A stretch of DNA of 64,000 nt from Bacillota bacterium (GTDB lineage Bacteria; Bacillota; Bacilli; Alicyclobacillales; SLC66), in contig JAJZCW010000016.1 of NCBI GenBank assembly GCA_021828865.1, positions 1 through 64,000 on the forward strand. Reading direction: 5' to 3'. The translations under genes and the position numbers were made by a program. The notes under the pieces were generated by a model that was not told the origin of the DNA, ran no database searches, and saw only the letters and a list, made by a program, of their open reading frames with translations. This document shows positions 34,574 through 43,845 of this stretch, piece by piece. Each line of letters begins with the position of its first letter. Position 1 is the stretch's first letter.

Positions 34574-34606
34574 AGCACCTCCCCAACCCGGGGCGGTGCT
34601 TTTTTG
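34574..34606 (+). terminator. terminator of the cold-shock gene
   Basis: AGCACC (34574-34579) and GGTGCT (34595-34600) enclose an inner CCCC/GGGG pairing and are followed by five or six T residues. Confidence 0.92.
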
Positions 34607-34680
34607 TTGCATCCTTCTTCAGCATTTTTTGAGATTACTTGTTTATCATGATGGTGAATCTAGAGAGAGAAGTGAAAACC

Positions 34681-36357
34681 ATGAAATTACGGGGCACGTT
34701 GCCGACATTAATGGGACTGACCATTTTGCCGCTACTATTTGAACTGCCTGGTTCCTCCATTGCTTCAGTTCCCGCCATGGCAGCTCAGGCAAATTACCTC
34801 AAGACTCCGTCTAAATCAACCAGCATTAAAAATGATGATGAAACCAAAGGCAATTTTGCCGCTTGGGCATTGTACGCTTTTTCTATTCCAGTTAGTCATC
34901 AACACCCATTGCCAGAGAAACGTTATCAGGATGTGAACAACGCCCAGCGCTATGTGTTTGGCCAGGCGGTAACACTGGGACTTGTCTCCCCATCAGGCAA
35001 TCACTTGTTTGGTACGAATCAAAAATTGACCAAAGTGATGGTCGCAGATGGATTGGTTCATTTGCTTCACATCAAAACGAACGGGGCAACGCCCTATCAT
35101 TTTGCCCTGCAAAACGGCTGGTTTTCCGGCATCACATCAGGAACTGTCCTCACTCGTAATGATATGTCAATTTTGTATACGAAGGTCAAACAATTCCTTA
35201 ATAATCAGCATAATACGACTCACAACACCGGTACCTCCGGTCACCAATCAAGTGGCAGCTCGGTGGCAGGGGATAACAGTTCGACCGGGACTTCCTCTAC
35301 AAGCAGCAGCACGGCAGGCTCTACGAGTTCCACCGTCTCGGCGTTTCAAATCCCTACGATCCCAGCGAGTGGCGAATTGAATCTGGTCAACACCCCTTCA
35401 ACGGCATCGATCATTGCCAATCCGTCACTTAGCGTGGCCACTGCCTTACCACCTACTCCGGGGCAAAAAGATCCGGTCATGTTAAATTCGGTCATTTATA
35501 GCCAGAACAGCCCCAACATCGTGGTGACAGGTCAGGAAAAACTAACTGGAGGCCAATTTTATTCTGAAGTGTGGCTACAGGTCAACGAACTGGGGACCAG
35601 CTCAGGCACCCAAACGAATCAATGGCAATACCCGATTAACGTGAACCCAAATGGGACTTTTTCCTATGCACTTCACATTCCGTTCATGGCAGATACTTAT
35701 GAAATTCAGGTGGCGCCTCCGCTGACCACGGCACAAACCAGCTTAAACTATACGTTTGATACGAACGAGCAATCGGTATCAACCCCATTTACATTAAAAT
35801 ACAGTGGTCAGGATACCAATCAACAATTGGGCCTACTCACGTCCGTCTGGGCAAATTACACGGATCCCTCCATTCAGGCGCTAGCACAGAAGATCACCAC
35901 GGGATTGACGTCACCACTAGCTGAAGCACAGGCCGTTTACAACTGGGAAGCACAGCATATCGGTTATAATGGTAAGCTCCTTGCCAACAATGGTTATGGC
36001 TGGAGCACCACGGAAGAAACGCTGACAAGCAAAGTTGGTATCTGCGTGGATTATGCCAATGTGGCGGATGCTTTCTTGCGATCGCTTGGCATCCCTACGC
36101 AAATGGTAGTTGGCTATGCCAGTGATTCAGCCGTTCAGGAAGTGGACAACGGCAATAACGGCCATGCCTGGAACCGTTCTTGGGTTAATGGCAAATGGAT
36201 GTATTTTGACCCCACCTGGTCACGGCTGTACTTCCTGAGTTCTGCAAACGCCTTGCCTGGACCACATGACCTATGGGTATTTCAACCACAATGGTTCAAT
36301 CCACCTACAAAAGTGTTCAACCAAACCCATCATTCCATCGGCATTCAGTATCAATAA
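34681..36357 (+). CDS. secreted transglutaminase-like protein
   Basis: The product is about 558 residues. It has a signal peptide (MKLRGTLPTLMGLTILPLLF..., cleavage after AMAAQA), an N-terminal domain resembling an S-layer-homology repeat (VFGQAVTLGLVSPSGNHLF...), a Ser/Thr/Gly linker (about 180-225), a beta domain, and a C-terminal transglutaminase-like core. The core has the catalytic Cys in VGICVDYANVADAF, His in NNGHAWNRSW and Asp in YFDPTWSR. Such proteins may be cross-linking enzymes or cysteine proteases at the cell surface. The start is set at ATG 34681, where the signal peptide begins; an in-frame ATG at 34639 would add 14 residues ahead of it. Confidence 0.85.
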   Translation: MKLRGTLPTLMGLTILPLLFELPGSSIASVPAMAAQANYLKTPSKSTSIKNDDETKGNFAAWALYAFSIPVSHQHPLPEKRYQDVNNAQRYVFGQAVTLGLVSPSGNHLFGTNQKLTKVMVADGLVHLLHIKTNGATPYHFALQNGWFSGITSGTVLTRNDMSILYTKVKQFLNNQHNTTHNTGTSGHQSSGSSVAGDNSSTGTSSTSSSTAGSTSSTVSAFQIPTIPASGELNLVNTPSTASIIANPSLSVATALPPTPGQKDPVMLNSVIYSQNSPNIVVTGQEKLTGGQFYSEVWLQVNELGTSSGTQTNQWQYPINVNPNGTFSYALHIPFMADTYEIQVAPPLTTAQTSLNYTFDTNEQSVSTPFTLKYSGQDTNQQLGLLTSVWANYTDPSIQALAQKITTGLTSPLAEAQAVYNWEAQHIGYNGKLLANNGYGWSTTEETLTSKVGICVDYANVADAFLRSLGIPTQMVVGYASDSAVQEVDNGNNGHAWNRSWVNGKWMYFDPTWSRLYFLSSANALPGPHDLWVFQPQWFNPPTKVFNQTHHSIGIQYQ

Positions 36358-36372
36358 TTTAGAGACAAGAAA

Positions 36373-36409
36373 ACCAATCCTCATCTGGCGGCTGTCAGTG
36401 AGGATTGGT
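36373..36409. terminator. bidirectional terminator, transglutaminase / G3E GTPase
   Basis: ACCAATCCTCA (36373-36383) pairs with TGAGGATTGGT (36399-36409) around a 15-base loop. On the plus strand GTTTG follows. The stem overlaps the last codons of the convergent GTPase gene, so both transcripts end in the same element. Confidence 0.7.
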
Positions 36410-37501
36410 GTTTGTATATCGATAGGTAGGTTCAGGCGGCGCAGGCCGAAAACACTCATAATGCGTAAGATGGAAGTCGAGTTTCCACTCCGAATTGACA
36501 GTGGACAGCGCCGTTCTCACCGCCTCATCGAGCCGCTCCGGAGAAGTTTCCACCCGCAAATTTAGCACCAGGCGAATGGCCAACGCCTCTTGCTTTCCCT
36601 CCACTAAAAAGACAGGATCAGATCCTGTCGCATCAATACTGGCTTTTGTGAAACCGTCATCGTGTTCGACCATCACTTTGAGATGAGCAACAGCCATTTT
36701 TTCCAAAATAAAATGTACTTCCAGTTCGTTCATGAACACGGCCAGCCATTGTTTGATAGGGAACGCCGAAAAGGAGATAGCCTCCCCGCGAAGGTTCAAC
36801 CACGCAAGTGCCGCTTCCCCCGCCGCATATGTACCGTAATCCAGATCTATAAGATGGTTCCCGCTGATGTTGGAAGTCATCCACACCTGAATCAACTGCT
36901 CCATGCGGTCACCGCGCGCAGCAGAAATCGGTTGAATCAGCGCGTCCGGATAGCGGTTCGTTAGCATCGTAATCATGGTCTCCATCGCTGTGGAAGTATA
37001 CTGATCAATCTTGTTGATCACGATAATATCTGCTTCTTCTATTTGTTTTTCAAAAATATAGTGGACAACTTCAGAAAATAGCAGTGAAGAGCCTGATGAG
37101 AAGCTAGCCTTCAACCGGTTGGGATCGACAAGAGTAGTGAGCGGTGCCATTTCAAAGTCATCCTGATAGAAGTGCTTTAAAGGCTGGATGACGGTGGCCG
37201 AAAGATCCGTACAACTTCCGACCGCTTCCGCAATAATGACATCTGGGTGTTGCATTTCGCGAAGGGTAAGAAGTGTAGTAAGAAGATCGTCAAACCGGCA
37301 ACAAAAACACCCCCCCGCGACCTCTTCCGTCAATAACCCGCTATTGCGGCCAAGTGTGGTATCGATGAGTGAACTCCCTTGATCGTTGGTGACCACCGCC
37401 ACTTTTTTTCCCTCTGCCTCAAGAATTTTAGCGGCACGAATCATGGTCGTGGTCTTTCCGGCGCCAAGAAATCCGCTGAGCAAAATGACCCTCGTTCTCA
37501 C
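36395..37501 (-). CDS. G3E-family (CobW-like) GTPase
   Basis: G3E GTPases deliver or insert metals (cobalt, zinc, nickel) into enzymes or cofactors. The 368-residue protein has Walker A (LLSGFLGAGKTTTM, residues 7-20), the family metal-binding motif CxCC in GGCFCCRFDDL (about 69-79), Walker B region DVIIAEAVG, and the guanine-specifying NKID. The C-terminus differs from the standard CobW_C domain. GTG 37501 lies six bases after GGGAGGG; the TTG at 37516 would lie before the ribosome site. The target metalloprotein is unknown; no cobalamin genes are near. Confidence 0.85.
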   Translation of the reverse strand: MRTRVILLSGFLGAGKTTTMIRAAKILEAEGKKVAVVTNDQGSSLIDTTLGRNSGLLTEEVAGGCFCCRFDDLLTTLLTLREMQHPDVIIAEAVGSCTDLSATVIQPLKHFYQDDFEMAPLTTLVDPNRLKASFSSGSSLLFSEVVHYIFEKQIEEADIIVINKIDQYTSTAMETMITMLTNRYPDALIQPISAARGDRMEQLIQVWMTSNISGNHLIDLDYGTYAAGEAALAWLNLRGEAISFSAFPIKQWLAVFMNELEVHFILEKMAVAHLKVMVEHDDGFTKASIDATGSDPVFLVEGKQEALAIRLVLNLRVETSPERLDEAVRTALSTVNSEWKLDFHLTHYECFRPAPPEPTYRYTNTNPH

Positions 37502-37528
37502 ATTGATCCCTCCCAAACGAACAGCCCT

Positions 37529-39721
37529 TTATTTCAGCATGCGAACATGCGGATTCACCATGGGGCGCAAGGAAGCAAAGAATGTTTCGGCAGGTATCGG
37601 TTGGCTAAAATAGAACCCCTGGAAATTTTGACACCCATTTTGAATTAAAAATTCCAGCTGTTCACTTGTTTCAACACCTTCTGCCACCACTTGAAGATGC
37701 AGCTGAAACGCCATACTCAAGAGTGAGGAGAGGATGATTTGACTGCTTTCGTTTTGTCCCATACTGCGTATGAACGATTGGTCGATCTTGAGCTCGTCCA
37801 AATTTAGGTCTTTTAAGTACGCGAGCGAGGAGTACCCTGTGCCAAAATCATCGAGGGATATTTGCAGTCCCAGTTCATGCAAGCATTCCAATTTGGCAAT
37901 GGCCTCTTCGGGATGATCAATCAAAATGCCTTCCGTCACTTCCAGTGTCAATCGTCGCGGATTGACATTTGTATCCTTGATGATCTGCGTGATGTGTTCC
38001 ACTAGCCCATCATCATGGAATTGAAGCGGGCTCAAATTAATGGAAAGGGGAATAGGGATATCAAGCGCCTCCAAGCGCTTGGCAAGGACACACACTTCTC
38101 GGAAAACCCAGTACCCCATCGGGATGATCAGCCCATTATTCTCTGCCACAGGAATGAATTCCATAGGAGAAATAAACCCTCGATCAGCATGCAACCAACG
38201 CATCAACGCTTCGGCGCCGATGATGTTTCCATTCTCTGTGCATTTCGGCTGCAAAAACACATGAAACTCTTGGCGATCCATGGCATAAAGTAATTCGTGT
38301 TCCATATCAAAAAGCTGGTCTTCTTCCACAAGCGCCCAATACCCGACTGTTTGCTTGCCCACTTTCACAGCGGATATTTCATCGTGAGACATCCACACTT
38401 CGCCATTAGGCCGTTTATTAATAAACGTGCCATTCCACCAATCCAATTTCTGAAGCGTTTCCTTCATTTCCGGATACTTCATCTGGTTCAGGTGCAGAGG
38501 GGACGCAAGCATTTTGGGGGATTTCCCCAGCAATTTTTCACGGGAGTACCCGCTCATTTTTTCAAATACTGGATTGACGTCGAGAATTTGATGTTTCAAG
38601 TTGGTAAGAATAAATCCCTTGGTCGAATGCTCCATCAAGTAGCGGAGACTGTCAGAAACCCACTTCAAATGGGACTCTGAAGTCACTTCTACTCGGCCCT
38701 TGCTATTTTTTTCCGCGTCCACGTACCAACCAATCCGATTTTTCCCTGTTCGCTTAATCTGCAGCAGCGCGTTGTCCGCCTTGGACAATAGTTCGTCATT
38801 GATCACCCCACAAGCCAAACCCATGCTCGCCTGAATGGATAGGGTTTCCCGCCCGACAAATGGATCTTTGGTGATTTCTTCATGGATCTGCTCAATTAGC
38901 GGTGCTGCCTGCTCTTTCATCGTGGCGTCAGGCAACAAAATGATAAACTCGTCTCCCCCCCAACGAAACACTTCTACTCCGACGAGCCGTCGAAGGCGTC
39001 TGCCCACTTCTTCAAGGATTTGATCCCCCACTTGGTGACCAAACGTATCATTGGCAAATTTGAAGTCATCCAAATCGATCAGCACCATGGTGCCCATTAC
39101 ATCGGTATGATCCTGCATCCAGTCATTGAAGCTGATTCGGTTCATTAGATGGGTCAACGGATCGTGGCCGCGCTCATAAATGACGGTCAGACGCCGTGCA
39201 CTCTCTTTCGTATAAAGGTAAAGGAGAACGGTCAATGTCAAAAGGTAGATCAGATCATTGAATGGCACACCGGTATGATGGATAGCAATTGTAACCACAA
39301 TCCATACCACAATGACGAGAAGTGCCCAGAGAGGGCTTTTTTTGATAAAATACAACCCTAATGCCACCAACTGCGCAACGAAAATCGCCCAGAAATGATC
39401 CCCCTGAGCATGCCAAATGGGTACAGAAAAAAACATAACGAGCTGAATCAGGATGGAAACCATACTGCTCCAGATTTCCCATCTCCTCGTCTTGACAATG
39501 ATCATATAAATGATTGAAATTACCCCATATGCCAAGATATTCAATGGATGTAAGTAAATTTGAATGAGCGTGATCCAAAATACAGGGATGATCGCTCCGA
39601 TCACGGACCAGATCGATTCAGGAATGAACTTGAATTCTCTAATTCTTCGCATTCCTTCGATGGTTTCCCAGAATCCGGCCGTACCGACAGCCACCCACAA
39701 TATAAAGATGAATTCTATCAA
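37529..39721 (-). CDS. membrane GGDEF-PAS-EAL protein (c-di-GMP synthesis/hydrolysis)
   Basis: The 730-residue protein has about six to seven N-terminal membrane segments (residues 1-180) and a GGDEF domain with intact signature (FRWGGDEFIILL). No RxxD inhibitory site precedes it. A PAS domain (about 350-460) and a C-terminal EAL phosphodiesterase domain follow. The EAL catalytic signatures are present: GAEALMRWL, SINLSPLQF, LEVTEG, SLDDFGTGYSSLAYL, KIDQSFI and AEGVET. Both activities could therefore work, with balance set by the membrane/PAS input. It starts at TTG 39721, ten bases after GGAGG. It lies near CheX and another diguanylate cyclase. Confidence 0.93.
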   Translation of the reverse strand: MIEFIFILWVAVGTAGFWETIEGMRRIREFKFIPESIWSVIGAIIPVFWITLIQIYLHPLNILAYGVISIIYMIIVKTRRWEIWSSMVSILIQLVMFFSVPIWHAQGDHFWAIFVAQLVALGLYFIKKSPLWALLVIVVWIVVTIAIHHTGVPFNDLIYLLTLTVLLYLYTKESARRLTVIYERGHDPLTHLMNRISFNDWMQDHTDVMGTMVLIDLDDFKFANDTFGHQVGDQILEEVGRRLRRLVGVEVFRWGGDEFIILLPDATMKEQAAPLIEQIHEEITKDPFVGRETLSIQASMGLACGVINDELLSKADNALLQIKRTGKNRIGWYVDAEKNSKGRVEVTSESHLKWVSDSLRYLMEHSTKGFILTNLKHQILDVNPVFEKMSGYSREKLLGKSPKMLASPLHLNQMKYPEMKETLQKLDWWNGTFINKRPNGEVWMSHDEISAVKVGKQTVGYWALVEEDQLFDMEHELLYAMDRQEFHVFLQPKCTENGNIIGAEALMRWLHADRGFISPMEFIPVAENNGLIIPMGYWVFREVCVLAKRLEALDIPIPLSINLSPLQFHDDGLVEHITQIIKDTNVNPRRLTLEVTEGILIDHPEEAIAKLECLHELGLQISLDDFGTGYSSLAYLKDLNLDELKIDQSFIRSMGQNESSQIILSSLLSMAFQLHLQVVAEGVETSEQLEFLIQNGCQNFQGFYFSQPIPAETFFASLRPMVNPHVRMLK

Positions 39722-39844
39722 TGAGCGCTTACCTCCAAGATTCTATCAACGACATCAGCAAAAATGGCACGATTTATTATAGAAAAATTATACTAGATTT
39801 AACCTTAAAGTATAGGACTATTCACTATCAATTTTGTAGCAAAT

Positions 39845-39884
39845 AAAAAAACCTCACCTCATTAATAATAATGAAGTAAGGTTT
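39845..39884 (-). terminator. terminator of cheX
   Basis: On the minus strand a 16-bp stem (AAACCTTACTTCATTA with TAATGAGGTGAGGTTT, two G-U pairs) with a TTAT loop runs into a stretch of T residues. It lies about 50 bases after the cheX stop codon. Confidence 0.9.
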
Positions 39885-39932
39885 CCTGCTAGTTTGAATG
39901 GCATGTACCAACAGAGAGCCATGGAAAATTTA

Positions 39933-40385
39933 CTAATTTTCTTCCATCGCGAGCACGAGCTGGCCATGTGCGCCATTGATAGTAAACGGGACACTGAGTG
40001 CCGTTGTAAATCCGCCAAGCTTGACTTTCCCCTGCATCGTGGTCGGCGGCGTGATATCGATTTTAACCGCATGGTCATACATTTTCGTTGCCGTATGGCC
40101 TGCGACAGAGTTACCAAATTCGCCAACGAACGACTCCAGCATATCTCCGCCTAATTCCACACCATACATCGTCTGTCCTGCCTGCGCAAAAATAGCGGAA
40201 TCCCCCAAGATAAACAACCGTCCGCGAAGATCCCCAATGATACCAATGAGAACCCCATAGTCGGTTTGTAGAAGCGGCGCGCTCATGATCTGAGGCTTTT
40301 CGGCTTGAATCTGAATCAATTCATGAATGCTGCTCAAGGCGGCATTCAATAAATTGGTGATATTCCCTGTTTGCTGATTACTCAT
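39933..40385 (-). CDS. CheX-like chemotaxis phosphatase
   Basis: CheX and CheC dephosphorylate CheY-P and so reset the motor signal. The 150-residue protein shows the CheX fold signature with the E-x2-N phosphatase element in DMLESFVGEFGNSVAGHTATKM (about residues 82-105), and ends in a beta strand (FTINGAHGQLVLAME). The start is ATG 40385 with AAGGAG nine bases upstream. It is followed by its own terminator and preceded at 33 bases by a diguanylate cyclase gene on the same strand, so the two probably share a transcript, linking chemotaxis and c-di-GMP. Confidence 0.82.
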   Translation of the reverse strand: MSNQQTGNITNLLNAALSSIHELIQIQAEKPQIMSAPLLQTDYGVLIGIIGDLRGRLFILGDSAIFAQAGQTMYGVELGGDMLESFVGEFGNSVAGHTATKMYDHAVKIDITPPTTMQGKVKLGGFTTALSVPFTINGAHGQLVLAMEEN

Positions 40386-40418
40386 ATTCTTCATCTCCTT
40401 ATATAGGGTCTCATCCAT

Positions 40419-41741
40419 TTATTCGAATAAAAGTGGTATTGGTGATTGGTTTTCACCATAAATGAGCATGCCTTTACCAAGCTGCTTCCCATAGTATAGT
40501 CGCTGATCTGCGAGACGATAGGCCTCCTGATAGTTTTTTGCTTCACTAGGTATCTCCACGAGCCCCATCGTCATCCCAAGGCTATAGTCGTGAAGAGGAC
40601 TCTGTCTCCACCAGGCACCTTGTTGAACTTTGGTTTGCAAAAAACTCATCCCGTTCGTCTCGTGAAGCACCAACACAAATTCGTCTCCACCTAGCCGAGC
40701 TACCCAATCCCCTTTGCGCAGCGTCCTTCTCGCATAGCGCGCGATGGCCTTCAGCGCTGCATCCCCTTTTTGATGACCGCTAAGGTCATTGAGTTGCTTA
40801 AAGTGATCTAAGTCAAACAATATAAAAACAGCAGGCACCGGATGCCTTGTCGCAAAATAATTTTCCATGTGCTCTTCCAGCGCACGTCGATTCCATACCT
40901 CTGTCAACGGATCTATAAAGGTTAGCTGTTGAAGAAATGCTCGCTGTTCGACAATTTCCCTCACTAGGTGATAATAATCAATCACCACACTCATCAGCGG
41001 GTGGACTGGTTGCCCTTTCTCACGAAGTAAGTAGAGTATTTCACGACGCGCATTTAATTGCAATTCGTAACGATCCATTTCCCATTCTTGCCCCATGAGG
41101 GAAACTTCCTGATCCACTTCTGCTGCATGGTGTTGGTTTTTTGCGTCATGCTGTAACCATTCTATTTCCTGACTGGAAATAATACCCTGACCAAAGTGTT
41201 CGTGCATGATGAGTTCTGCATTGGTCTCCACCATGACAAAGCCTTCTTTAACTTCAAACAATTGCAAGAAAATATCACGAAACTGGCGCCAAAGTTGATC
41301 AGGGTCCACCACACCAAACACATCCCGCGCCACGCGCAAGAGCCAGTTCAAAATGTCTCGTTCCTCTTGTAAAATGGTCAACCGATCCATTTCATCTGAT
41401 GGAATGATCATGGAGAGGACACCAAAAAATTGTTGTCCCTTCGTAAATAGAGAAAAGGCACCAATGAGATAAGGAAATCCAAAACGCGAAGTCTCTACCT
41501 TTTGAAAGGTACTATCTTGCCGTTTCCAAGCCTGATAGGCAACTGATTGCTGTACGATAGGATCATCCACGGTCAACCCTTCGACGACAGGAAAGTTAAG
41601 CCGTCGACTGTTTTTTACAAAACGTACCACACCGTTTCGATCGATATAGGTAATCAATAGATCATCAGGTAAATCAGTTGCCAACCGCATTAATTCCATC
41701 ACACTGGAGGGGATTTCATCAACCACATCACTGGTTGGCAT
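40419..41741 (-). CDS. soluble diguanylate cyclase with PAS-like sensor
   Basis: The 440-residue protein has no membrane segment. The N-terminal part (to about residue 125) resembles a PAS/LuxR-type sensor (DLLITYIDRNGVVRFVKNSR ... LIGAFSLFTKGQQFFGVLSM), followed by a helical or GAF-like region. The C-terminal GGDEF domain has an intact active site (GGDEF, 351-355; LFDLDHFKQLND) and an RxxD inhibitory site (RKGD, 342-345). GAAGGGAAG precedes the ATG. It is the promoter-proximal gene of the cheX unit. Confidence 0.9.
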   Translation of the reverse strand: MPTSDVVDEIPSSVMELMRLATDLPDDLLITYIDRNGVVRFVKNSRRLNFPVVEGLTVDDPIVQQSVAYQAWKRQDSTFQKVETSRFGFPYLIGAFSLFTKGQQFFGVLSMIIPSDEMDRLTILQEERDILNWLLRVARDVFGVVDPDQLWRQFRDIFLQLFEVKEGFVMVETNAELIMHEHFGQGIISSQEIEWLQHDAKNQHHAAEVDQEVSLMGQEWEMDRYELQLNARREILYLLREKGQPVHPLMSVVIDYYHLVREIVEQRAFLQQLTFIDPLTEVWNRRALEEHMENYFATRHPVPAVFILFDLDHFKQLNDLSGHQKGDAALKAIARYARRTLRKGDWVARLGGDEFVLVLHETNGMSFLQTKVQQGAWWRQSPLHDYSLGMTMGLVEIPSEAKNYQEAYRLADQRLYYGKQLGKGMLIYGENQSPIPLLFE

Positions 41742-41968
41742 TGTGTCACTTCCCTTCCATATACCAAAAATCTACTTACTATAACAGGATATACACTTGC
41801 CCATCCTACTGTCAAAAGAAAGTTACAATTATTCGATGATAATTTTGACGAATCTTCTACGAAATAAAGTATTTTTTTAGAATAAATTTTTAATTACACG
41901 ATTTATAATAAAATGATAGAAGAAAAAGCGAACGGATTGAACTTCATTTTTCTTCAGGAGGGCTCGGA

Positions 41969-42376
41969 ATGTGGAAAGAGAGTTATCGGATTGGTGTGGA
42001 AAAAATCGACGCGCAGCATCATGCGCTTTTTCATCATGTCAATGATTTTTTACAGACAATTAAAGAAGAAGGGGCTTGGGAAGCAAAAATCCCCAAAGTA
42101 ATGGAAACCTCCCGCTTTATGCAAAGTTATGCCATTGAACATTTCAACGACGAAGAAGCGTTTCAACAATCCATCCTCTATGACGAATATGAAAAACACC
42201 ACCAGATTCACGAGAATTTTAAGGCAGATTTGGCGAACCTCGCTATTAAAATGGAAAAAAGTCATTTTTCAGAAGAAACAGCTAAAGAATTTGGCGGCAA
42301 GTTGATGACTTGGCTAATTTACCACGTAACCATGGAAGATCAAAAAATCGGTGCATTTGTTGCAAAAAATAAGTGA
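41969..42376 (+). CDS. bacteriohemerythrin
   Basis: This small cytoplasmic di-iron protein reversibly binds O2 and often occurs beside motility and c-di-GMP genes as an oxygen sensor or carrier. The 135-residue product has the ligand pattern of the family: His in IDAQHHALF (about 18-21), HFNDEE (about 54-59), HHQIH (about 73-77) and YHVTMED (His and Asp, about 113-119). AGGAGG stands about eight bases before the ATG. It lies divergently from the soluble diguanylate cyclase. Confidence 0.92.
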   Translation: MWKESYRIGVEKIDAQHHALFHHVNDFLQTIKEEGAWEAKIPKVMETSRFMQSYAIEHFNDEEAFQQSILYDEYEKHHQIHENFKADLANLAIKMEKSHFSEETAKEFGGKLMTWLIYHVTMEDQKIGAFVAKNK

Positions 42377-42411
42377 TTCAATCATCCTATAGGTACACTA
42401 GGAGTGATAAA

Positions 42412-43041
42412 ATGAGCCAACAGGAAGTATGGATGATTCGTCATGCACTGACGCTGGAAAACGAGCGCAACATCATGATTGGTCACACCGACCCGCCATT
42501 GTCTGAAAAAGGGGTACAAGGTGCTCACGCGCTAGCAATACGGCTCGCCGATCAACCGGCATCACGCTTGTTTTGTAGCCCATTAGTTCGCGCAAAAACC
42601 ACTGCGCAAATCATTGCTTCCACGCACCAATCCCATCTATCGATAGAAGAGTCCCCGTTATTGCGTGAAATTCACTTTGGCGTAATCGAAGGGCTACCAA
42701 AAGACACGGCGCTTGAAAAGTACCGGGCATTGATGGAGCAGGCGCAAGATCCCACAAGTGATGATTTCGGATTTCCTAATGGCGAGTTGCGAAGCGAGGT
42801 AGTCCGAAGACTAATGGACTTTTTAACTACGTTATCTTATGTACAAAATGAAGATCCGATTTTTGTGGTGACACATGGTGGACTCATTGGCCTTGGCATC
42901 GCTAAGGCATTTGACTTGCCGCTCGGTGCCTTTCGACAGTTTCAACCACCGCACGCGTCCGTTACCCGTTTCATGGTGGAATATGACAACCACCTTGTGC
43001 GTCACCTATTCTTGATCGGACATCACTCTTTAAGTCACTAA
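42412..43041 (+). CDS. histidine phosphatase family protein
   Basis: The 209-residue enzyme belongs to the phosphoglycerate-mutase-like phosphatases. It has the catalytic RHALTLEN (His near residue 10), the EIHFGVIEG motif, and the second His in VVTHGGLIGLG. The specific substrate cannot be told; PhoE-, CobC- or phosphosugar-directed activities are all possible. ATG 42412 with AGGAG seven bases upstream is chosen over an in-frame ATG at 42373 that overlaps the hemerythrin gene end. It is probably co-transcribed with the hemerythrin gene, 35 bases upstream. Confidence 0.85.
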   Translation: MSQQEVWMIRHALTLENERNIMIGHTDPPLSEKGVQGAHALAIRLADQPASRLFCSPLVRAKTTAQIIASTHQSHLSIEESPLLREIHFGVIEGLPKDTALEKYRALMEQAQDPTSDDFGFPNGELRSEVVRRLMDFLTTLSYVQNEDPIFVVTHGGLIGLGIAKAFDLPLGAFRQFQPPHASVTRFMVEYDNHLVRHLFLIGHHSLSH

Positions 43042-43126
43042 TAATATGTTAAGCGTTTTCAAGCATAACCCCATCATCATTTTTAACTAGTACATTTTGG
43101 TTTTCTTAATGATGAATTTGGATCTG

Positions 43127-43155
43127 TTGCTAATGTGATTTATTTCACATAATAG
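43127..43155 (+). promoter_or_regulatory. promoter with Crp/Fnr-like palindrome in the spacer
   Basis: TTGCTA (43127-43132), a 17-base spacer and TAATAG (43150-43155) form a candidate promoter. The spacer is filled by TGTGA-tttatt-TCACA (43134-43149), a perfect match to the Crp/Fnr-family half-sites. Bound protein would cover the -35 to -10 region and therefore repress. The likely target is the zinc-ribbon gene at 43200. Confidence 0.55.
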
Positions 43156-43199
43156 AGGTGTTCCCAAGTTGGTAAACCAAATGGTCAGGAGACGATCAT

Positions 43200-43394
43200 G
43201 TGATGGAATTATCCGAGTGTTGCAAAGCCCCTCTCACCAAAGAGGTAGTGGCTTACGTGGATGACGAAAGGTTTTCACCTGTTTACGAGACACAAATCGA
43301 AGTTCAGGTATGCTCGCATTGCGGCGCTATTCTATTCTCCCAAAAAGCACATCGTGAATTACACAAGGAACTTGACTTCGCGGTTACCCATTAA
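43200..43394 (+). CDS. small YgiT-like zinc-ribbon protein
   Basis: The 64-residue product has cysteines arranged as two zinc-binding pairs (ELSECCKAPL near the start and CSHCGAILF near residue 38) and an acidic middle, similar to stand-alone YgiT/MqsA-type zinc ribbons. AGGAG lies eight bases before GTG 43200; ATG 43203 is equally possible in the same frame. A terminator follows, so it is a single gene. No toxin partner is adjacent. Confidence 0.65.
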   Translation: MMELSECCKAPLTKEVVAYVDDERFSPVYETQIEVQVCSHCGAILFSQKAHRELHKELDFAVTH

Positions 43395-43431
43395 CAACCA
43401 ATTGCTAGCAACTAACCCTCCATTTCAATCC

Positions 43432-43457
43432 CCTCTCCCTCGTGGAGAGGTTTTTTT
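43432..43457 (+). terminator. terminator of the zinc-ribbon gene
   Basis: CCTCTCC (43432-43438) pairs with GGAGAGG (43444-43450) around CTCGT and is followed by seven T residues. Confidence 0.92.
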
Positions 43458-43533
43458 ATGAGGTGGTTTATCCCATGGCAAAGTAACGATATACTGAAAA
43501 ATAACGATTGGCGCCAGGATGGAGGCTCGTTCA

Positions 43534-43845
43534 TTGACTAGCGAAGAAGCGTTACGTCAAACCATCCTCGATCAGATCAAGCGAATCGTGAATGAGACCA
43601 TGATCGGTTGGGACTATGAACTGTATTTGTTCGGTTCATTTGCATCTGGAAAAGAAGTCGCCTCTTCTGATATCGATATTGCTATCGATTCAGAGACACC
43701 TATACCCAATCACCTTTTTGTCGAACTACGCACAAAATTAGAAGAATCTTCAATCCCGTATCAAGTAGATGTCATCAATTTGCAAAAAGCTAACGTATTA
43801 CTAAAAGAACAAATTCGAAAGAGTGGGAAGCGTTGGAAAGACTGA
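43534..43845 (+). CDS. mntA: MntA-type nucleotidyltransferase antitoxin
   Basis: The 103-residue protein is a minimal nucleotidyltransferase with the exact family motif GSX10DXD (GSFASGKEVASSDIDIAI). In HepT-MntA pairs this enzyme AMPylates a tyrosine of the HEPN toxin and so silences it. TTG 43534 lies eight bases after GGAGG; the ATG at 43519 overlaps that ribosome site. The partner gene overlaps its 3' end by 13 bases. Confidence 0.85.
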   Translation: MTSEEALRQTILDQIKRIVNETMIGWDYELYLFGSFASGKEVASSDIDIAIDSETPIPNHLFVELRTKLEESSIPYQVDVINLQKANVLLKEQIRKSGKRWKD

